Assembly: GCF_950295315.1 (NCBI RefSeq) | Contig: NC_080168.1 | Coordinates: 65,185,838-65,249,837, forward strand | Direction: 5' to 3' | Length of the DNA stretch: 64,000 nucleotides | From: Erinaceus europaeus | Taxonomy: Eukaryota > Chordata > Mammalia > Eulipotyphla > Erinaceidae | Shown here: positions 52,171 through 63,384 of the stretch, in pieces | How the letters are laid out: each line of letters begins with the position of its first letter | Numbering within the stretch: position 1 is the first letter of the stretch | Position numbers and translations under genes: made by a program | The notes under the pieces: model-generated | The model's database searches: none | The model's input: the letters and a program-made list of their open reading frames with translations, nothing else | Told to the model about the DNA's origin: nothing

Positions 52171-53524
52171 CCAGCCTTGAGTTTGTGTGTTATGGCCCCA
52201 CATTAGGCCATCCTCCTGCCCTGAGCCACTCACAAGAACTCTGGGGAGTGATTTGGATCGAGACACCTGCCAAACCTAGAGTCAGAGCTTCTTACACCTC
52301 CACTCCCCCTGTACCATGGTGGTCTCACCAAAGTGGAATCAGAAGGTGATTGGTAGGCTGTGTGGCACAGCAGGTGTGTCCCACTAGGACGCTAGCCACG
52401 GCTGGACCCTGCAGCAGGGACTGACTGCAGCCTCTCCCTCACAGGCACACAGCGGGCGCTCAGTAGCTAGCTACTTCTTTTGTTCAGTAGGTGGGTGGCA
52501 CCACACAGGTGTGCAAACCTGAATACTAGCAGCTTGCCCAGCCGGCCCCTTGTTTATCCCTACAGCGCTATGCAGGTCGTTGCTTTGAGAACAGAGGTGT
52601 TCTTTCAAGCCCAGCTCTGTCATCACCACCTGCCTATTGTGCAACAAGGAATAATAATAAACCCACCCTAATGGAAGTCACTCAGCGCAGCAAGTGCTCC
52701 CCGCAGCATGGCCATATTCAGGCCAGCAGTGCAGGGAGAAACCTGTCTTTACACAGACACATGGGATGCAAGTTGTCTGGGATCAGAAGCAGGGCTAGGC
52801 GGGCACATCCATCTCTTCACTTCTGTACTCAGTGTCAAGAAGGAGTGCAGTACCCTTTGTAAAATGCCTGAGGCTATACTATGGTATATTTCTCTTTTTT
52901 TTCTTTTTCTTTTTGGAACATAACTTCCTTCTGTGTGTTTTTCTAGCTGAGTAATGAGCCAATTTGAGAGGAGATGAAAGCAGGGAGAGTGACAGGGCTG
53001 GCTCTAAGGTCTTCATTCTTGCAGGTTTCCATCATTCTGGCTGTGGCATTCCTTTCACTAACCTCAACAGTTCATGTGTGATGGCAGTGGAGGTGGGCGT
53101 GTGCATCCCACTGCAGTCTCCCTAGCCAGCCCTTTGTGTCGTGACTTCTCCCACTCAGGATGACCTCACGTCTCCTCCATTGCTGACCTCAGCAACTTCT
53201 CATTGTGTGGGTGAAACTGGCCCTATCCTGCTGCTTACCTTAAGTGAGAGCAGATGAACACACACAAAGCTTGTGCACAGAACCTGGGAACATTCGATGA
53301 ATAAAAGGAAAGTCTGCCCCCTCCGCCTATGCCTTTTGGGCCCCTATCGCAGGCCCCTCTCCCACTAAACAGCACACCCCTTGTTTTGCCTATGGAAGCA
53401 GTTTTCCTAAAAACAAAACTTTCTACATCAGTGAGCTTGTTTGACATGTTTTTATATGGAGCCAGGACATGAACTGCATGAACCACATTGCCAAACGGAC
53501 TTTCTGCCCCACTGCTTCTATTCT
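52171..53524. other. Unique block, relatively GC-rich, MIR trace
   Basis: A MIR-like stretch (sense) may lie at 52585-52675 (ttcaagcccagctctgtcat, then gaataataataaacccaccc). A 127-codon minus frame (53618-53235) overlaps the next SINE and is not credible. Confidence 0.4.
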
Positions 53525-53690
53525 GTAGCCTTAAAAAGAGAAAAAGACAGGAAGCAGAGAAGGGAAGAGACACCAAAGCACCCCTCCACCACCCATCAGC
53601 TCCCCTGGTATGTTCCATGGAGCTGACATGGGGTGTCAGGACTCAAACCCAGGATGCTCATGCCTTTCTTGCATAAATGCATCACAGAAT
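53525..53690 (-). repeat. SINE-3 type, antisense
   Basis: gaagcagagaagggaagaga, ccaccacccatcagctcccc, ggtatgttccatggagctga, ggactcaaacccaggatgct. Confidence 0.65.
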
Positions 53691-53856
53691 TCTCCTTGGT
53701 GCCCTTGTATCACATCGCTGCTGAGATCCTCACTGCAGGGCTCAGTGAGGGTGGCTGGAGGGAGAGGTGCTTAGAGGAGTTTCTGGGGGCCTTGGGGCAT
53801 GTGGGAGAGGTGATGAAGTCAAGTTCAGCATTTTCCAGTTTCCTCTTCTCTCCCAA

Positions 53857-53890
53857 GATGTCTTTGAGGTGTCTTTGAGATGTCTTTAGC
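53857..53890. repeat. 11-12 bp tandem repeat, 3 units
   Basis: gatgtctttga, ggtgtctttga and gatgtcttta in a row. Confidence 0.8.
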
Positions 53891-54071
53891 AATAGCCAAG
53901 CTCATGCAGACCTGTGAGCTGTGCTTGGGAGAGGAGGGTGAACATGCTTGTTTTGAGGCTACAGACACCAGCACTCTGTGCAGGCACCCTGAGTTCCCCT
54001 TGTTTGGCTTATAGTTTCCACAGTAGTATCATTGGCATGCCCAACAAAGAATTTGATGAAGCTAGCATTTA

Positions 54072-54252
54072 AAAATATATTTATTTATTCATTTATTAGA
54101 TAGAGTCAGAGAAATTGAGAAGGAAGGGGGACATAGAGAAAATGAGAAGCTGTCTCACTACAGATGGTGGGCAGGGTGGGGGAGGGGGTTGAACCCAGGT
54201 CCGTGCACATGCTAACATGCACTCAACCCAGTCCACCACCACCTGGCCCCTT
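54072..54252 (-). repeat. SINE-2 type, antisense, with TSD
   Basis: aaatatatttatttattcat, tagatagagtcagagaaatt, ggttgaacccaggtccgtgc, cccagtccaccaccacctgg. gatgaagctagcattt (54056) and aatgaagttggcattt (54254) flank it. No module. Confidence 0.8.
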
Positions 54253-54344
54253 AATGAAGTTGGCATTTTACTTTCCATTCACCAAGCTTCTGAGAATGTG
54301 CTTGGTGGTTATACCGCCCTTGGAGATCATTTTACTTTAGGTGC

Positions 54345-55076
54345 ATTTATTTATTTTCCCAGCAGGGTTATCACTAGGATGTAGAACCTGCATACAACTC
54401 CACTGCTCTCCGTGGCCATTTCTTTTCATCTTCCCTTTTTGTTTGTTTTTTTATTTGATAGAACAGAGAGATATTCAGATAGGTTGGGAAGGGAGGGAGG
54501 AGGAGAGATGGAGAAAGAGAGAGAAAGAGAGAGACTGAGAGACCTGCAGTACTTGTTTCACAGCTCAGGAAGCTTCCCCCTGCATGTGGGGAGGAGACTC
54601 AACCCTGGGTCCTTGTGCATGGTAACGTGCTGTGCTAGCCTCGGGGGCGGGAGAGAGAGACAACCAGGGACTCATGGCTGAGCTGAGAACACAGTTCAAT
54701 CTTTATTTACGAGCAGGGATGCAGTCCAACAACCTAATCACAACACAATTCTGTCCTGTATCTCTCCTACCTCCCTCCTGAGGTGGAAGAGTCAGGAACA
54801 AAGGAAATACATACGATAGGGGGCGGGGAGAAGAAAAAAGTGCTAACCAGTGAGGACTAAACCAAATGTCCTGGAGGCAGGGGGGGGAAAGACCAAACCA
54901 ATGTCCCAGAGGCAGGTGGGTGCCCAGCCAACAGTGGACATGCAAACAGAACACATCGCAAGCAACACAAGCGAACCCAATGTGATGATAAAAACAGAAG
55001 GTCTCAAAAGCAGAATCCAAAAGTATACCAACAGTAACGTGTGCTTAATCAGGTGTATGCACTACCACCCAGCCCC
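54345..55076 (-). repeat. SINE-2 with 3' module, antisense, split by LTR
   Basis: Module ccagcagggttatcactagg ... gctctccgtggcc (54357-54420); body; B box reversed gactcaaccctgggt; then ggtaacg up to 54627. The SINE resumes at 55034 as gtaacgtgtgcttaatcagg and ends accacccagcccc. The 54628-55033 part is the solo LTR. Confidence 0.85.
54628..55033 (-). mobile_element. Solo LTR of an endogenous retrovirus
   Basis: A 406-bp insertion with TG...CA ends (plus strand begins tgctgtgctagcc and ends taccaaca) between identical 6-bp gtaacg TSDs (54622-54627 and 55034-55039). On the minus strand an AATAAA (about 54704-54709) lies some 80 bp before the LTR end, the usual R/U5 arrangement, so the LTR is on the minus strand. 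No gag, pol or env is present; internal recombination probably removed them. The 6-bp TSD suggests a class II (betaretrovirus-like) source, but that is inference. Confidence 0.85.
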
Positions 55077-55182
55077 TTTCTTTTCTTTGATAATAGAGAC
55101 AGAAATAGAGAGGGAGGGGAGAAAGGAAAAGAGACAATGGCATCTGCAGTACTGCTTCCACACTTGTGAAGCTTTTGCAGAG
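55077..55182 (-). repeat. SINE-2 body fragment, antisense
   Basis: gataatagagacagaaatag, gagggaggggagaaaggaaa, catctgcagtactgcttcca, then cttgtgaagctttt. The head is missing. Confidence 0.6.
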
Positions 55183-55254
55183 TGGCATTCCTTTCACTGA
55201 TTGCCAAGCCATTCCATCCTCTCCAGATGTGCAGGGTCTAGAAATTCTGTTTCT

Positions 55255-55370
55255 GTGACTCAGGAAGTGGCTCAGTAGGTAAGTTCTCGAGCATGAGATT
55301 TCAAATTTGGTTCCGGGCATCTCATGTGTCAGAGTGAAGTCCTAGTTCTCTCTCAAACAAACAATAAATT
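55255..55370 (+). repeat. SINE-4 type, sense
   Basis: gactcaggaagtggctcagt, atgagatttcaaatttggtt, ccgggcatctcatgtgtcag, agtgaagtcctagttctctc, tail aaacaataaa. Confidence 0.6.
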
Positions 55371-55894
55371 CTGCTTCCTACTGCGGAACCCCACCATCCA
55401 GCAAGGCAGTCAGAGAGTTTTAGCTGTTCCACACTCATCTTGTCATCCACAGTGATAGCAGTAGGCATCTTCTCATGGTGCATTTCCCGAGAGCAGAGCT
55501 CCTTCTCAGTTTTTACAGCAGCAGCAGCTGACTGTGGCATGAACCTGTGTCCTGGAGAGCAAAAGAGAAAAGGAGTAGATTTATGTGAGACCTAAGATGT
55601 GTCCTTGTAAGATGCCTCCCACTTTAGTTCCTTTACCTCCTTCCTACTGGCACAATATAGAAGGAGCTGTGAATCATTTGCAACATGAAGGTTCGGGGGG
55701 GGGGGGGGGAATCTCAGGAGCAATGTTGCTTCAGCCTGAAGGAGCCTGGGCCCGAACATATCACATGCACAGCTTCTGATGAAATTTACAGTTGTAAGAG
55801 AGCCGAGCGCCAGTCTTCTTGAAGCTATTTTTCTCAGAAGCTCCATAACTCAACCTAACGTCACATCATAAAACCAGCCCCTTAAAGGGAACTG
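55371..55894. other. Unique sequence with G15 run
   Basis: A run of 15 G occupies 55695-55709. No gene or repeat otherwise recognised. Confidence 0.4.
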
Positions 55895-55957
55895 GCGGTA
55901 CATCATTGCAAGACTATCTACAACAGCCAAGATAGGGAAGCAACCTGAGTGTCAAGG
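55895..55957 (+). mobile_element. L1 ORF2 fragment, sense
   Basis: tacatcattgcaagactatc, then tacaacagccaagataggga and agcaacctgagtgtc match the sense L1 stretch for the (F)IAALFTIAKTW region. About 60 bp. Confidence 0.6.
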
Positions 55958-56137
55958 ACAGAGGTTCAAGCCCCTCACACACACACATGGGAGGTGCAGT
56001 GGGCACAGGGGGAGGGAGCTTGGTTGCTGTAGTCTCTACTCGCCCTTCTGTGCCTCTGTCTGCATGAAAAGCCCCATGAGAGCAGTGAGGCAGCTGCTCC
56101 ACACCATGTGATAATAACAACCACAACAGTAACAGTC
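55958..56137 (+). repeat. SINE-3-like, sense, diverged
   Basis: gacagaggttcaagcccctc (B box), acacatgggaggtgcagtgg, tgctgtagtctctactcgcc, then an ataataacaaccacaacagt tail. Confidence 0.5.
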
Positions 56138-56329
56138 ATCTGGTCTGTGTCTGTGAAGCTATGAAAGGGTTAGGAGGTAGGGTTTTAAGGTGGGAACCAA
56201 CCCCCTGTGATGATGATCCTGTGAGTGAGGCGGAAGGGGAAGTGAGCAGATGCATATTTTGAAGAGATGTTAAATGGTACCTCTGAGACAACAAATCCCT
56301 GAACCAGCCTTTTCTTCCAGACTGGAGGT
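56138..56329. other. Unique sequence
   Basis: No feature supported. Confidence 0.3.
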
Positions 56330-56455
56330 TGAGGTAGTGGAGTGAATGCAATGGTGGACAAAAGCTTGAGGTCCTGGGATCAACTCTTTGTACTACATTT
56401 GCCAAAGTGATGCTCTGGTTCTTTCTTGCCTCTCTTTTTCTTATAAACAAACATT
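56330..56455 (+). repeat. SINE-4 type, sense
   Basis: ggtagtggagtgaatgcaat, gcttgaggtcctgggatcaa, ctacatttgccaaagtgatg, ctctggttctttcttgcctc. Confidence 0.65.
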
Positions 56456-56619
56456 TCTTTGATTAGATACTCTGGTTTTTTAATAGTATATAAAAACAGT
56501 AATGAAATTAATGATTGATCAAAACTATATACTATTTAGCATTCTTTCAAACCTTCATTCAGCAAATCTCTTCAAATTGACTTTTATGGCTCATTGATAA
56601 GCTCAGTTTTAAGTGTTTT

Positions 56620-56825
56620 CCTTTTTTTTTTTTTTAATTTTCCTTCCATTTCATTGGATTGGACAGAGAGAAATTGTGTGTGGAAGAAGAGAGAGAGAGA
56701 CCTGCAGACTTGCTTCACCATTTGTGAAGTGTTTCCTCCTGCAGGTGGTGAGTGGGGGGATCAAACCTGGATCCTTGAGCTGGTCCTTGCACTTAACTGG
56801 GTGTGCCACCACCTATTCCCCGCTT
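56620..56825 (-). repeat. SINE-2 type, antisense
   Basis: Poly(T), ttcattggattggacagaga, gacctgcagacttgcttcac, tttcctcctgcaggtggtga, gggatcaaacctggatcctt, gggtgtgccaccacctattc. No module. Confidence 0.8.
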
Positions 56826-57636
56826 TAAAGTTTTTTACAAGCTTATCCCACAGGGAAATCACTGTCATGCCATTGTAAGAATCAAATAAAGCAAATTATT
56901 CTAAACAGTCTTTTCTTGTTCTTGTTATCCAGATGTCACCTGAGTTCACCTTGCCCTTATGAAGTGTGATGCCATCTCAGGAATTCTTCAGTTTGTAAGG
57001 TATCTGGTTTCTGTTAGTGACGTCTGGCTCCACTTTCTGGCATCTGCCCTGGTGCCATATCCTCTCTGATCTTACATCTGGGATGTTCTTTCTCTCCTGC
57101 ACAACTGCTTCTCAAAGTCCTGCTCCCAAGTGGAATTCACGCACACAGCTGTGCACAGACCAGAGCTTCACAACAGGGATCAGGGTGGTGGTACAGCCCA
57201 GCAGTAAACTTCTAGCTGAGAGAGCCCTAGTTCTTCAGTGCCTCTTGGTCACTCCACAATTTGAGCGCCAGCTGCCTCACTTTGTTTGGTCTTTATCTGC
57301 TTCTTTTTTCTGTTTCTCCCAGCTCAGCTTACAGCTTATTCTCTGGACAAAGCAGCTTCATTCTCTCGTTGCCAGGAGTGTCTGTCCCATGTCCTCTGGG
57401 TCACACTTTCCTTCTCTGAACACTTCATCTCAGTATTTTCTAGAAATGACCATTCTTCACCTAAATGAGCTTTAGTGTCTTCTGAGTACACTTGAACCCA
57501 TCAGCTGTGCTTACAAAGGAAATGAAATTCATGCTATCCTATTTTGTGGCTGTATGGTTGCTTTTTTGGTCTATGACTTCATACCTGAAAGTTCAGGAAA
57601 ATCTTATAATGTTCTGGCTTTAAAAAATTAGAATAG
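56826..57636. other. Unique sequence
   Basis: A 152-codon plus frame (57017-57475) shows no motif or composition that I would trust as coding. No repeat recognised. Confidence 0.4.
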
Positions 57637-57905
57637 GGGTGCCGGGTGGTAGCGCAGTGGGTTAAGCGCACGTGGCACAAAGCACAAGGACTTGCGTAAG
57701 GACCCCGGTTCCAACCCCGGGCTCCCCACCTGCAGGGGAGTTGCTTCACAGGCGGTGGAGCAGGTCTGCAGGTGTCTTTCTCTCTTCCTCTCTGTCTCCC
57801 CTCCTCTCTCAGTTTCTCTGTCCTGTCCAGCAACGATGACATCAATAACAACAATAAAAACAACAAGGGCAACAAAAGGGAAAGTAAATGAGTATAATAA
57901 AAAAA
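57637..57905 (+). repeat. SINE-1 short form, sense
   Basis: Clean copy: ggtgccgggtggtagcgcag, gtgggttaagcgcacgtggc, B box altered to ccggttccaaccccgg, body, tail acaacaagggcaacaaaagg. The A box is intact. No module. Confidence 0.85.
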
Positions 57906-58100
57906 ATAAAGTAACGCCTTTAAGGTTAAAATCTTGGTCTTCAAGGTCAAATTCCTGAATATCCATTACCCTCCCAGAACTGGTCTTTCAGGGAGTACAG
58001 ACAGATGAGAGGACAAAAGTGGTCATATTTGGAAGTGAAAACAGTAATATTAACTGCAATGGTAGTTAAAGATTTGAATAGACTAAACTGAATTCTATTC

Positions 58101-58405
58101 TTTTTTTTTGTCTCCAGGGTTATTGCTGGGGCTTGGTGACTGCACTATGAATCCACTGCTTTTTTTTTGCTTTTTTTTTTTTTTTTTGCCTTGCGAAGGC
58201 ATTGCCTTTTAATGTCAATTTAGCTTCATATTAAAAAAAAAAGATTTATGATGAATTAATTTTTGAGGGAGATAGGAGAAAGAAAGAGAGAAGGAGAGCT
58301 CATGAACTTTCCCCCTGCAGGTGGGAACCAGGGGCTTGGACCCCCCAGGTCCTTGTGCTCTGTAGTAGTGTGTGCTTAACCAGGTACACCACTGCCTGGC
58401 CCCCC
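58101..58405 (-). repeat. SINE-2 with 3' module, antisense, interrupted
   Basis: Module gtctccagggttattgctgg ... tatgaatccactgc, then an 85-bp insertion (about 58163-58246), then body and reversed head taaccaggtacaccactgcc. Confidence 0.75.
58163..58246 (-). other. Short poly(A)-ended insertion of unknown origin
   Basis: Long T runs, then gccttgcgaaggcattgcct, tttaatgtcaatttagcttc. On the minus strand it reads as about 45 bp of sequence ending in a GCCTT-CGC-AAGGC hairpin followed by poly(A). It resembles a retroposed small-RNA or transcript end, but I cannot identify it. Confidence 0.4.
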
Positions 58406-58639
58406 ACATGTTTTATTCTCACCTCTTCCAACACAAATGTAAATTGTATTGGGCAGGATGTATCCAAACTTGTGAAAGAATCTTGAGTGCTGATAGAAGA
58501 CGGACACTTCTGGCTCAGAGATAAAGAGCACAGGCAGGAGATGAATGTCAGCATTTCCCACCCCCAACTCAAGCACCAGTTTCCAGTGAAGAGTATCAAA
58601 AATGCACGTCATCCTCATGCATCTGTGATGAGGGTCACT

Positions 58640-58760
58640 GGGCTGCTTTCTCATCCAGAGAAGAGGGGGAGGAGGAGAAGGAGAAGGGAGAGACACCATA
58701 GCACTGAATCTTTCTGATGCCCTAGTACCTCCCATGTGGTGATGTGCTTGAACATCAGGG
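58640..58760 (-). repeat. SINE-3 type, antisense, diverged
   Basis: gaggagaaggagaagggaga, gacaccatagcactgaatct, acctcccatgtggtgatgtg. Confidence 0.5.
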
Positions 58761-60478
58761 TCTTGGTCTTGGCTGCACCCTTGACCTCTGTGACCCTGGA
58801 GGACCTAGTACCCCTGCCTCTCTTAATCCATGCAAGCAAATGAAAGGATATACCCACGTGATTGCTTGAGATAATTCCCAAATTCTCTCTCTCTTTCCTA
58901 ATTTTTTTCTATGACCTCAACTTAATTTGTAGGCAAGCACACCCTCCCGTGTTATTCTGGAAGCTTCATTCCTGGCTGCTCGGCTCAGTTTTTGGCCATC
59001 TGCTCCACTGAACCAATTCCTGATGAGCTTTTCACAAAAGGCTGTGTGTCACCCAGGGCTTCTGGGATCCTATAGGGAGCTGGGGGCTGTCCCAACACCG
59101 CCAGAAGCCTGTATTACCCAAATGCAGAGCTGGAGTCCAGCCTCCTGCCAGTCTGTTCACAAATACAAATTCCTATGGCAACCTAACAGAATGGTAAGAA
59201 AGAGAGAGGGACCAGGCTGGTGGGGACACTATCCTAAGATCCAATCCAAGATTCAGCCCTGGGGAAATGACCCTGCCATGCTCACACCTGTGTCCCCTGA
59301 TTGATGGTGCTCCTGTCAGACCCAAAAGGAGGTCCAGCCTTCACCCCCAGACACAAGTGGAGCATCCTAGGAGGTTCCAAGCAGCCTTGATTTGTTTTTA
59401 GATTTTATTAAGTTCAGAACTTCCTGGGTTTGGTAGGCCAGGCACACCGCAGGACGTTTCCAGCGGAGACCAGAAAGTATGTGGCTCTCCCGGCAAGCAG
59501 GCAGCAGGCTTTCCACCCCACGTGCCAGCCGGGCCTCCCAGGCCATGGGGGCAGCTGGCTGGTGGCGGCCAGCCCTGTCTCGGGCCCGGGCCCACGTGTG
59601 CTCTGGCCCAGTATGCGGCCCACACTTCTAGGAAGGGAGACTGTCCTTTTCACAGGGGCCGATGAATGCAAACCTTTCTTGACAGTGAGAACCATGTTTC
59701 CATGTTCAATTTACTATTAAAAGAACTCCAGGGGTAATTGCCTCGGGTGAGAAGGAAATGGAGGCCCTGACAGTTGGAGAATCCTGTTCAGTGTGAGTCA
59801 CCCATCCACAGCACTCTGCTCAACAGCGCTTTAATTGAATGCTACTGCCCAGGACAGGGATAATTATAGGCATGGGGAGGATTAGGAACTTGTAAAAGTT
59901 TAGGACTTTGGGAACCAGCTGGCCATCCAGGAAACCACGATAGGATCTGGCCTCCTTGAGGATGCATTCCGGCCGGAGACAATATGCACTCGGGTGGACT
60001 CCATGGCATAACAGCAGGTGCTGAACTTATGCCTCCTGGCCCCCCGGGCCTGCCGGCTGCCCTGCACTGCTGAACCCCCTTCCCAGTATGTGCAGATAGG
60101 CTCTCCTCTCTTCCTCCCAGCTCTGAGACAAACACCTAGAAGGAAGCAGCATTCAACCAACTGTAAGACAGACCTGCACTTTTCAGATGCATCTGCCTCC
60201 CATCTCTGGATGACTCCTTCCTTCCGGAAACCTCCTCCATGTCCCAGATCAAGTGTCTTGTCTCCTTTTCTTCCCATACTCTACAACCCCCAGGCAGGCA
60301 GGCAGGCAAGCAGGCCTTCCTTCATATCCTTTGTGGATCAAGAACATCACTAGGACCCAAGCAGCCACACCATGAGTGAAAGTACATAGAAGAGATCAGG
60401 CACTAGTTCTTCCTTTTCTCACCCTAAAGGCTCCTCCTCTGTCTTAAGACTTTTGGGCTTTTTCTTTTCAGCTATTAC
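58761..60478. other. 1.7-kb repeat-free block with CpG-rich patch
   Basis: Includes a GC- and CpG-rich stretch (about 59440-59640) with minus-strand AATAAA at 59403-59410, an AGGC tetranucleotide run (60290-60312) and open frames on both strands up to 125 codons. No exon assigned. Confidence 0.45.
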
Positions 60479-60479
60479 C

Positions 60480-60628
60480 AGTGGATAGCTCGCTTGGGTA
60501 GTATACTCTGCTTTACCATGCAAACCACCCAGATTTGAGCCTGGCTCCCACTATGTTCAAGGCAGCTTCAGTGCTGTGATCTCTTTAATTCTTTATCTCT
60601 ATCTAATTTTTTTGTCTAAAATTTTCCC
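60480..60628 (+). repeat. SINE-3/2-like, sense, diverged
   Basis: ccagtggatagctcgcttgg, gtagtatactctgctttacc, atgcaaaccacccagatttg, ttcagtgctgtgatctcttt. Confidence 0.55.
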
Positions 60629-60639
60629 CAGCTTTTCTT

Positions 60640-60775
60640 TTTTTATTTTTTAAGTGATTAAATAGTGGTTTATAAGACTGCAAAACAACAGGAATTTAAT
60701 TCCACACAGTTCCCACCACCAGGGTTCTGTGTCCCATCTCCTCTCTTGGAAATTTCCCTAATATTTCATCTGCTT
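60640..60775 (-). mobile_element. Unclassified poly(A) retroposon, 3' end only
   Basis: taagtgattaaatagtggtt, ttaattccacacagttccca, ccaccagggttctgtgtccc is the same terminal sequence as 47432 and 33862. 5'-truncated at about 135 bp. Confidence 0.65.
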
Positions 60776-61034
60776 TTGTGAAAGCGAGACTTGGTTATTG
60801 CTCAGCACCATATGGTGGGGTTAGGAGCTTTCGAATCTCCTGTGATCCCTCTTCCACTACCTCCCCAAGCACCCTTTTAAAAACAATTTTATGGGAATTC
60901 TTAATTCAGTCTCACACATTTGTTTATCTGATTACAAATACTAGGAAATGGACTCAAAATCTTGTCCTGTGCCACTGGAAATCATAAAAGAAGTTGATAT
61001 TTAGTCATTACCGGATCTTCACTGCTCCAGGCTG
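60776..61034. other. Unique sequence
   Basis: No feature supported. Confidence 0.3.
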
Positions 61035-61187
61035 ACTTTTTCAGATGTACTGAGAGGGAGAGAGATAGCACAGCTCTGAAGTTCCCCCTAGTGCTGTAGT
61101 ACTCCTGTGTGGTGCTGGGGCAGGCAGCTGGTCTCCTGCACAGCAAAGAGATCATCTTCCCAGAGGGGCTACCTCTCTGGCCTGAGC
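61035..61187 (-). repeat. SINE-3 type, antisense
   Basis: actgagagggagagagatag, ctgtagtactcctgtgtggt, gctggggcaggcagctggtc, ctacctctctggcc. Confidence 0.6.
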
Positions 61188-61559
61188 AAACTATTATTAC
61201 TGATTTCTGGTTTGGGGACTCAATCTCTGTTGATGCATTCTGAAGATTAATGTTGACATTACCTTTTGAAAATTAGACTTGACACCTGACTCCATATCTC
61301 TGCAGGAGTCCTCAGAGTTCTTTGGGTCTGCTGATACCTTTCCCCTGTGGACCACCATGACGTGTTACCAGCCATCCAGTCCCAGAAAATCTGGTTGAGT
61401 TCTTGTTCACATCATTAAATGAATCTGAAGATGCAAACTCTCTCAGCAAGTTTAAAACCAGTTGATTGGGTAGAGAAAGGGACTCAAGACGGAGGATAAG
61501 CAAAAATGTACCCCCAAAGAGCGGGGCACAGACAGACCAGATGAGAAAGGCTTTGTCTT
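61188..61559. other. Unique sequence
   Basis: No feature supported. Confidence 0.3.
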
Positions 61560-61700
61560 TTTAAAAGATATATTGACTTAGTGAGAGACAGAAGCCAGAG
61601 TGCGTCTTTGGCCATATGTGTTACTGGAGGATGGAATCTGGGGATTCAGATCTGCAGAACATGTCTTGTGCCCACTGAGCCATCTCTCCAGCTGTCTTAC
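61560..61700 (-). repeat. Old SINE, antisense
   Basis: agtgagagacagaagccaga, ggaatctggggattcagatc, cactgagccatctctccagc. Reversed tRNA-like head. Confidence 0.5.
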
Positions 61701-62319
61701 TTAACTTTCTCTATCAAGGAATGTTCTCCCCTGGCCTTATCTGCTTTGCCTGTACAGTTACACTTACAAACAGTGAAACTTTCCCAAAGGCATGAGTTTT
61801 TAAAAAGCATATAAAACCCAACAATACAAGTTTGAGAATAGACATATAGATTCACTTGGTTGAGCTCCAAAGTATAGTTGTCCTCAGAGACAGATAATAT
61901 GAAATAGGTTGTTATTTATAGATTCTAGTCAGGAAAGTTACTTAATCATATTTCAACTTAGAACCTTCTAGTTATAGATAAGATGAGCTGGGAAAAGGTG
62001 CTGATGATTAGCAGCTGAGTGTGGGCAGACTTTGTGACTAAACCCAGAAAAAGGAGTGATTCCTGAGATATTTATGTAGAATCATCAATAGCACAGATTT
62101 ATTAAGCGAAGTAGATAATTTATACATTGAATGGTTATTGATCATCTAATGAGCAATAGATATACAGTTTCTGGAAGTATAAGGAAATTACAAAATGATG
62201 TCCTTGCTCTACAGATGCTTATTATAATGTAGTACACATTCCAGAAGTTAATCTAAAGTCCACTAAACAAGAGTTTGTGAATGACAAAGATGTGATGTTT
62301 TTTGAAAGGAAGATACTTT
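61701..62319. other. AT-rich unique sequence
   Basis: No repeat or gene recognised. Confidence 0.35.
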
Positions 62320-62640
62320 TTTGTTAGATATTTTATTTTTTTTCATATTAGAGAGAGAAAAAAAATACCAGAATACTACTCAGTCAAAACTGAGTCAAAA
62401 CCAAAGCTTATGGTGCTGCTAGAGATTGAACCTGGGACCTTGGAACCTCAGGCAGGAGAGTCTTTTTGCAGAAACATTAGGCATATCTACCCCCCCGCCC
62501 TGCAGTTCTTTTTTAAAAATGCGAACTTTTTTGTTTACCCAGAGCACTGTGCAACTCCAGCATAAAGGGATTGAATCAGTGACCTCCAGAGCCTCAGGCA
62601 CACATGCCTGATATGTTGTTTCTGTGTTATCTCCCCAACC
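62320..62640 (-). repeat. Two adjacent SINE-3-like copies, antisense
   Basis: First: attagagagagaaaaaaaat, ctgctagagattgaacctgg, gaccttggaacctcaggcag. Second: gagcactgtgcaactccagc, gggattgaatcagtgacctc, cagagcctcaggcacacatg, ttatctccccaacc. Both keep reversed B-box regions. Confidence 0.6.
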
Positions 62641-63384
62641 TTAAAATTTTAATATGTAGTTTTAGTTTAGTATAACATGTCTACAGCTTTCTATCCTCAC
62701 TATACTACATATCAGATTAAATCACAGATACATGGAATGTGAAATGATAAAGCAATGTAGTAAGCTTGGGCTCTTATGGCATTTAAACCTTACTAAGCAG
62801 AGCTCCAAAGATATCATCTGCACAAAAAACAACTTCATTGCATGGAATTTAAAATCTTTTTATTGAAATAATGTAGCATTAGATACGTTTTTGCAGCGTA
62901 AAGGCAGATGAAGAACTAATTCTGAACAGAATATCACATACTTGCTCTGGATTTGGCTTATCCCAAAGCCTGTTGGGTGAATCTTGTTTCATAAGGTAGC
63001 ATGTTTGATTATATTTATGTATAAATGAGAACATGACTCTTTCTTACCTTTGTCAGGCTATCAACTGAGTACTAAGAAGGGGTAACAGCTTTGGGCCAAA
63101 TAACTCCTGAAACCTAAGAGGCAGGAGCTGAAGTCCTCCACTATATAATTTCAGAAAAAAAAAATGCTTCAGTCTGATCAAATATTTCCACTCTAAAGTT
63201 TGCTACTGATGGACTTTTGTTTCTTGACTGTAGTTTCAGGAGCCAAATAATGTCCATCCATCCAATATGCAATGATGAGAATCCAGTGTATTCTGTGTCT
63301 CTTTGGTAGATACAGTTGTTCAGTCAGTAAATTTCTCAAGCATAAGCATGATCATGACCTAGCTCTCAAGAATTTCATAGACAG
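62641..63384. other. AT-rich unique sequence
   Basis: No feature supported. Confidence 0.35.

Noticed and set aside
57017..57475. 152-codon plus-strand frame
   Set aside because: Composition is unremarkable and I see no domain, exon boundary or polyadenylation context that makes it coding.
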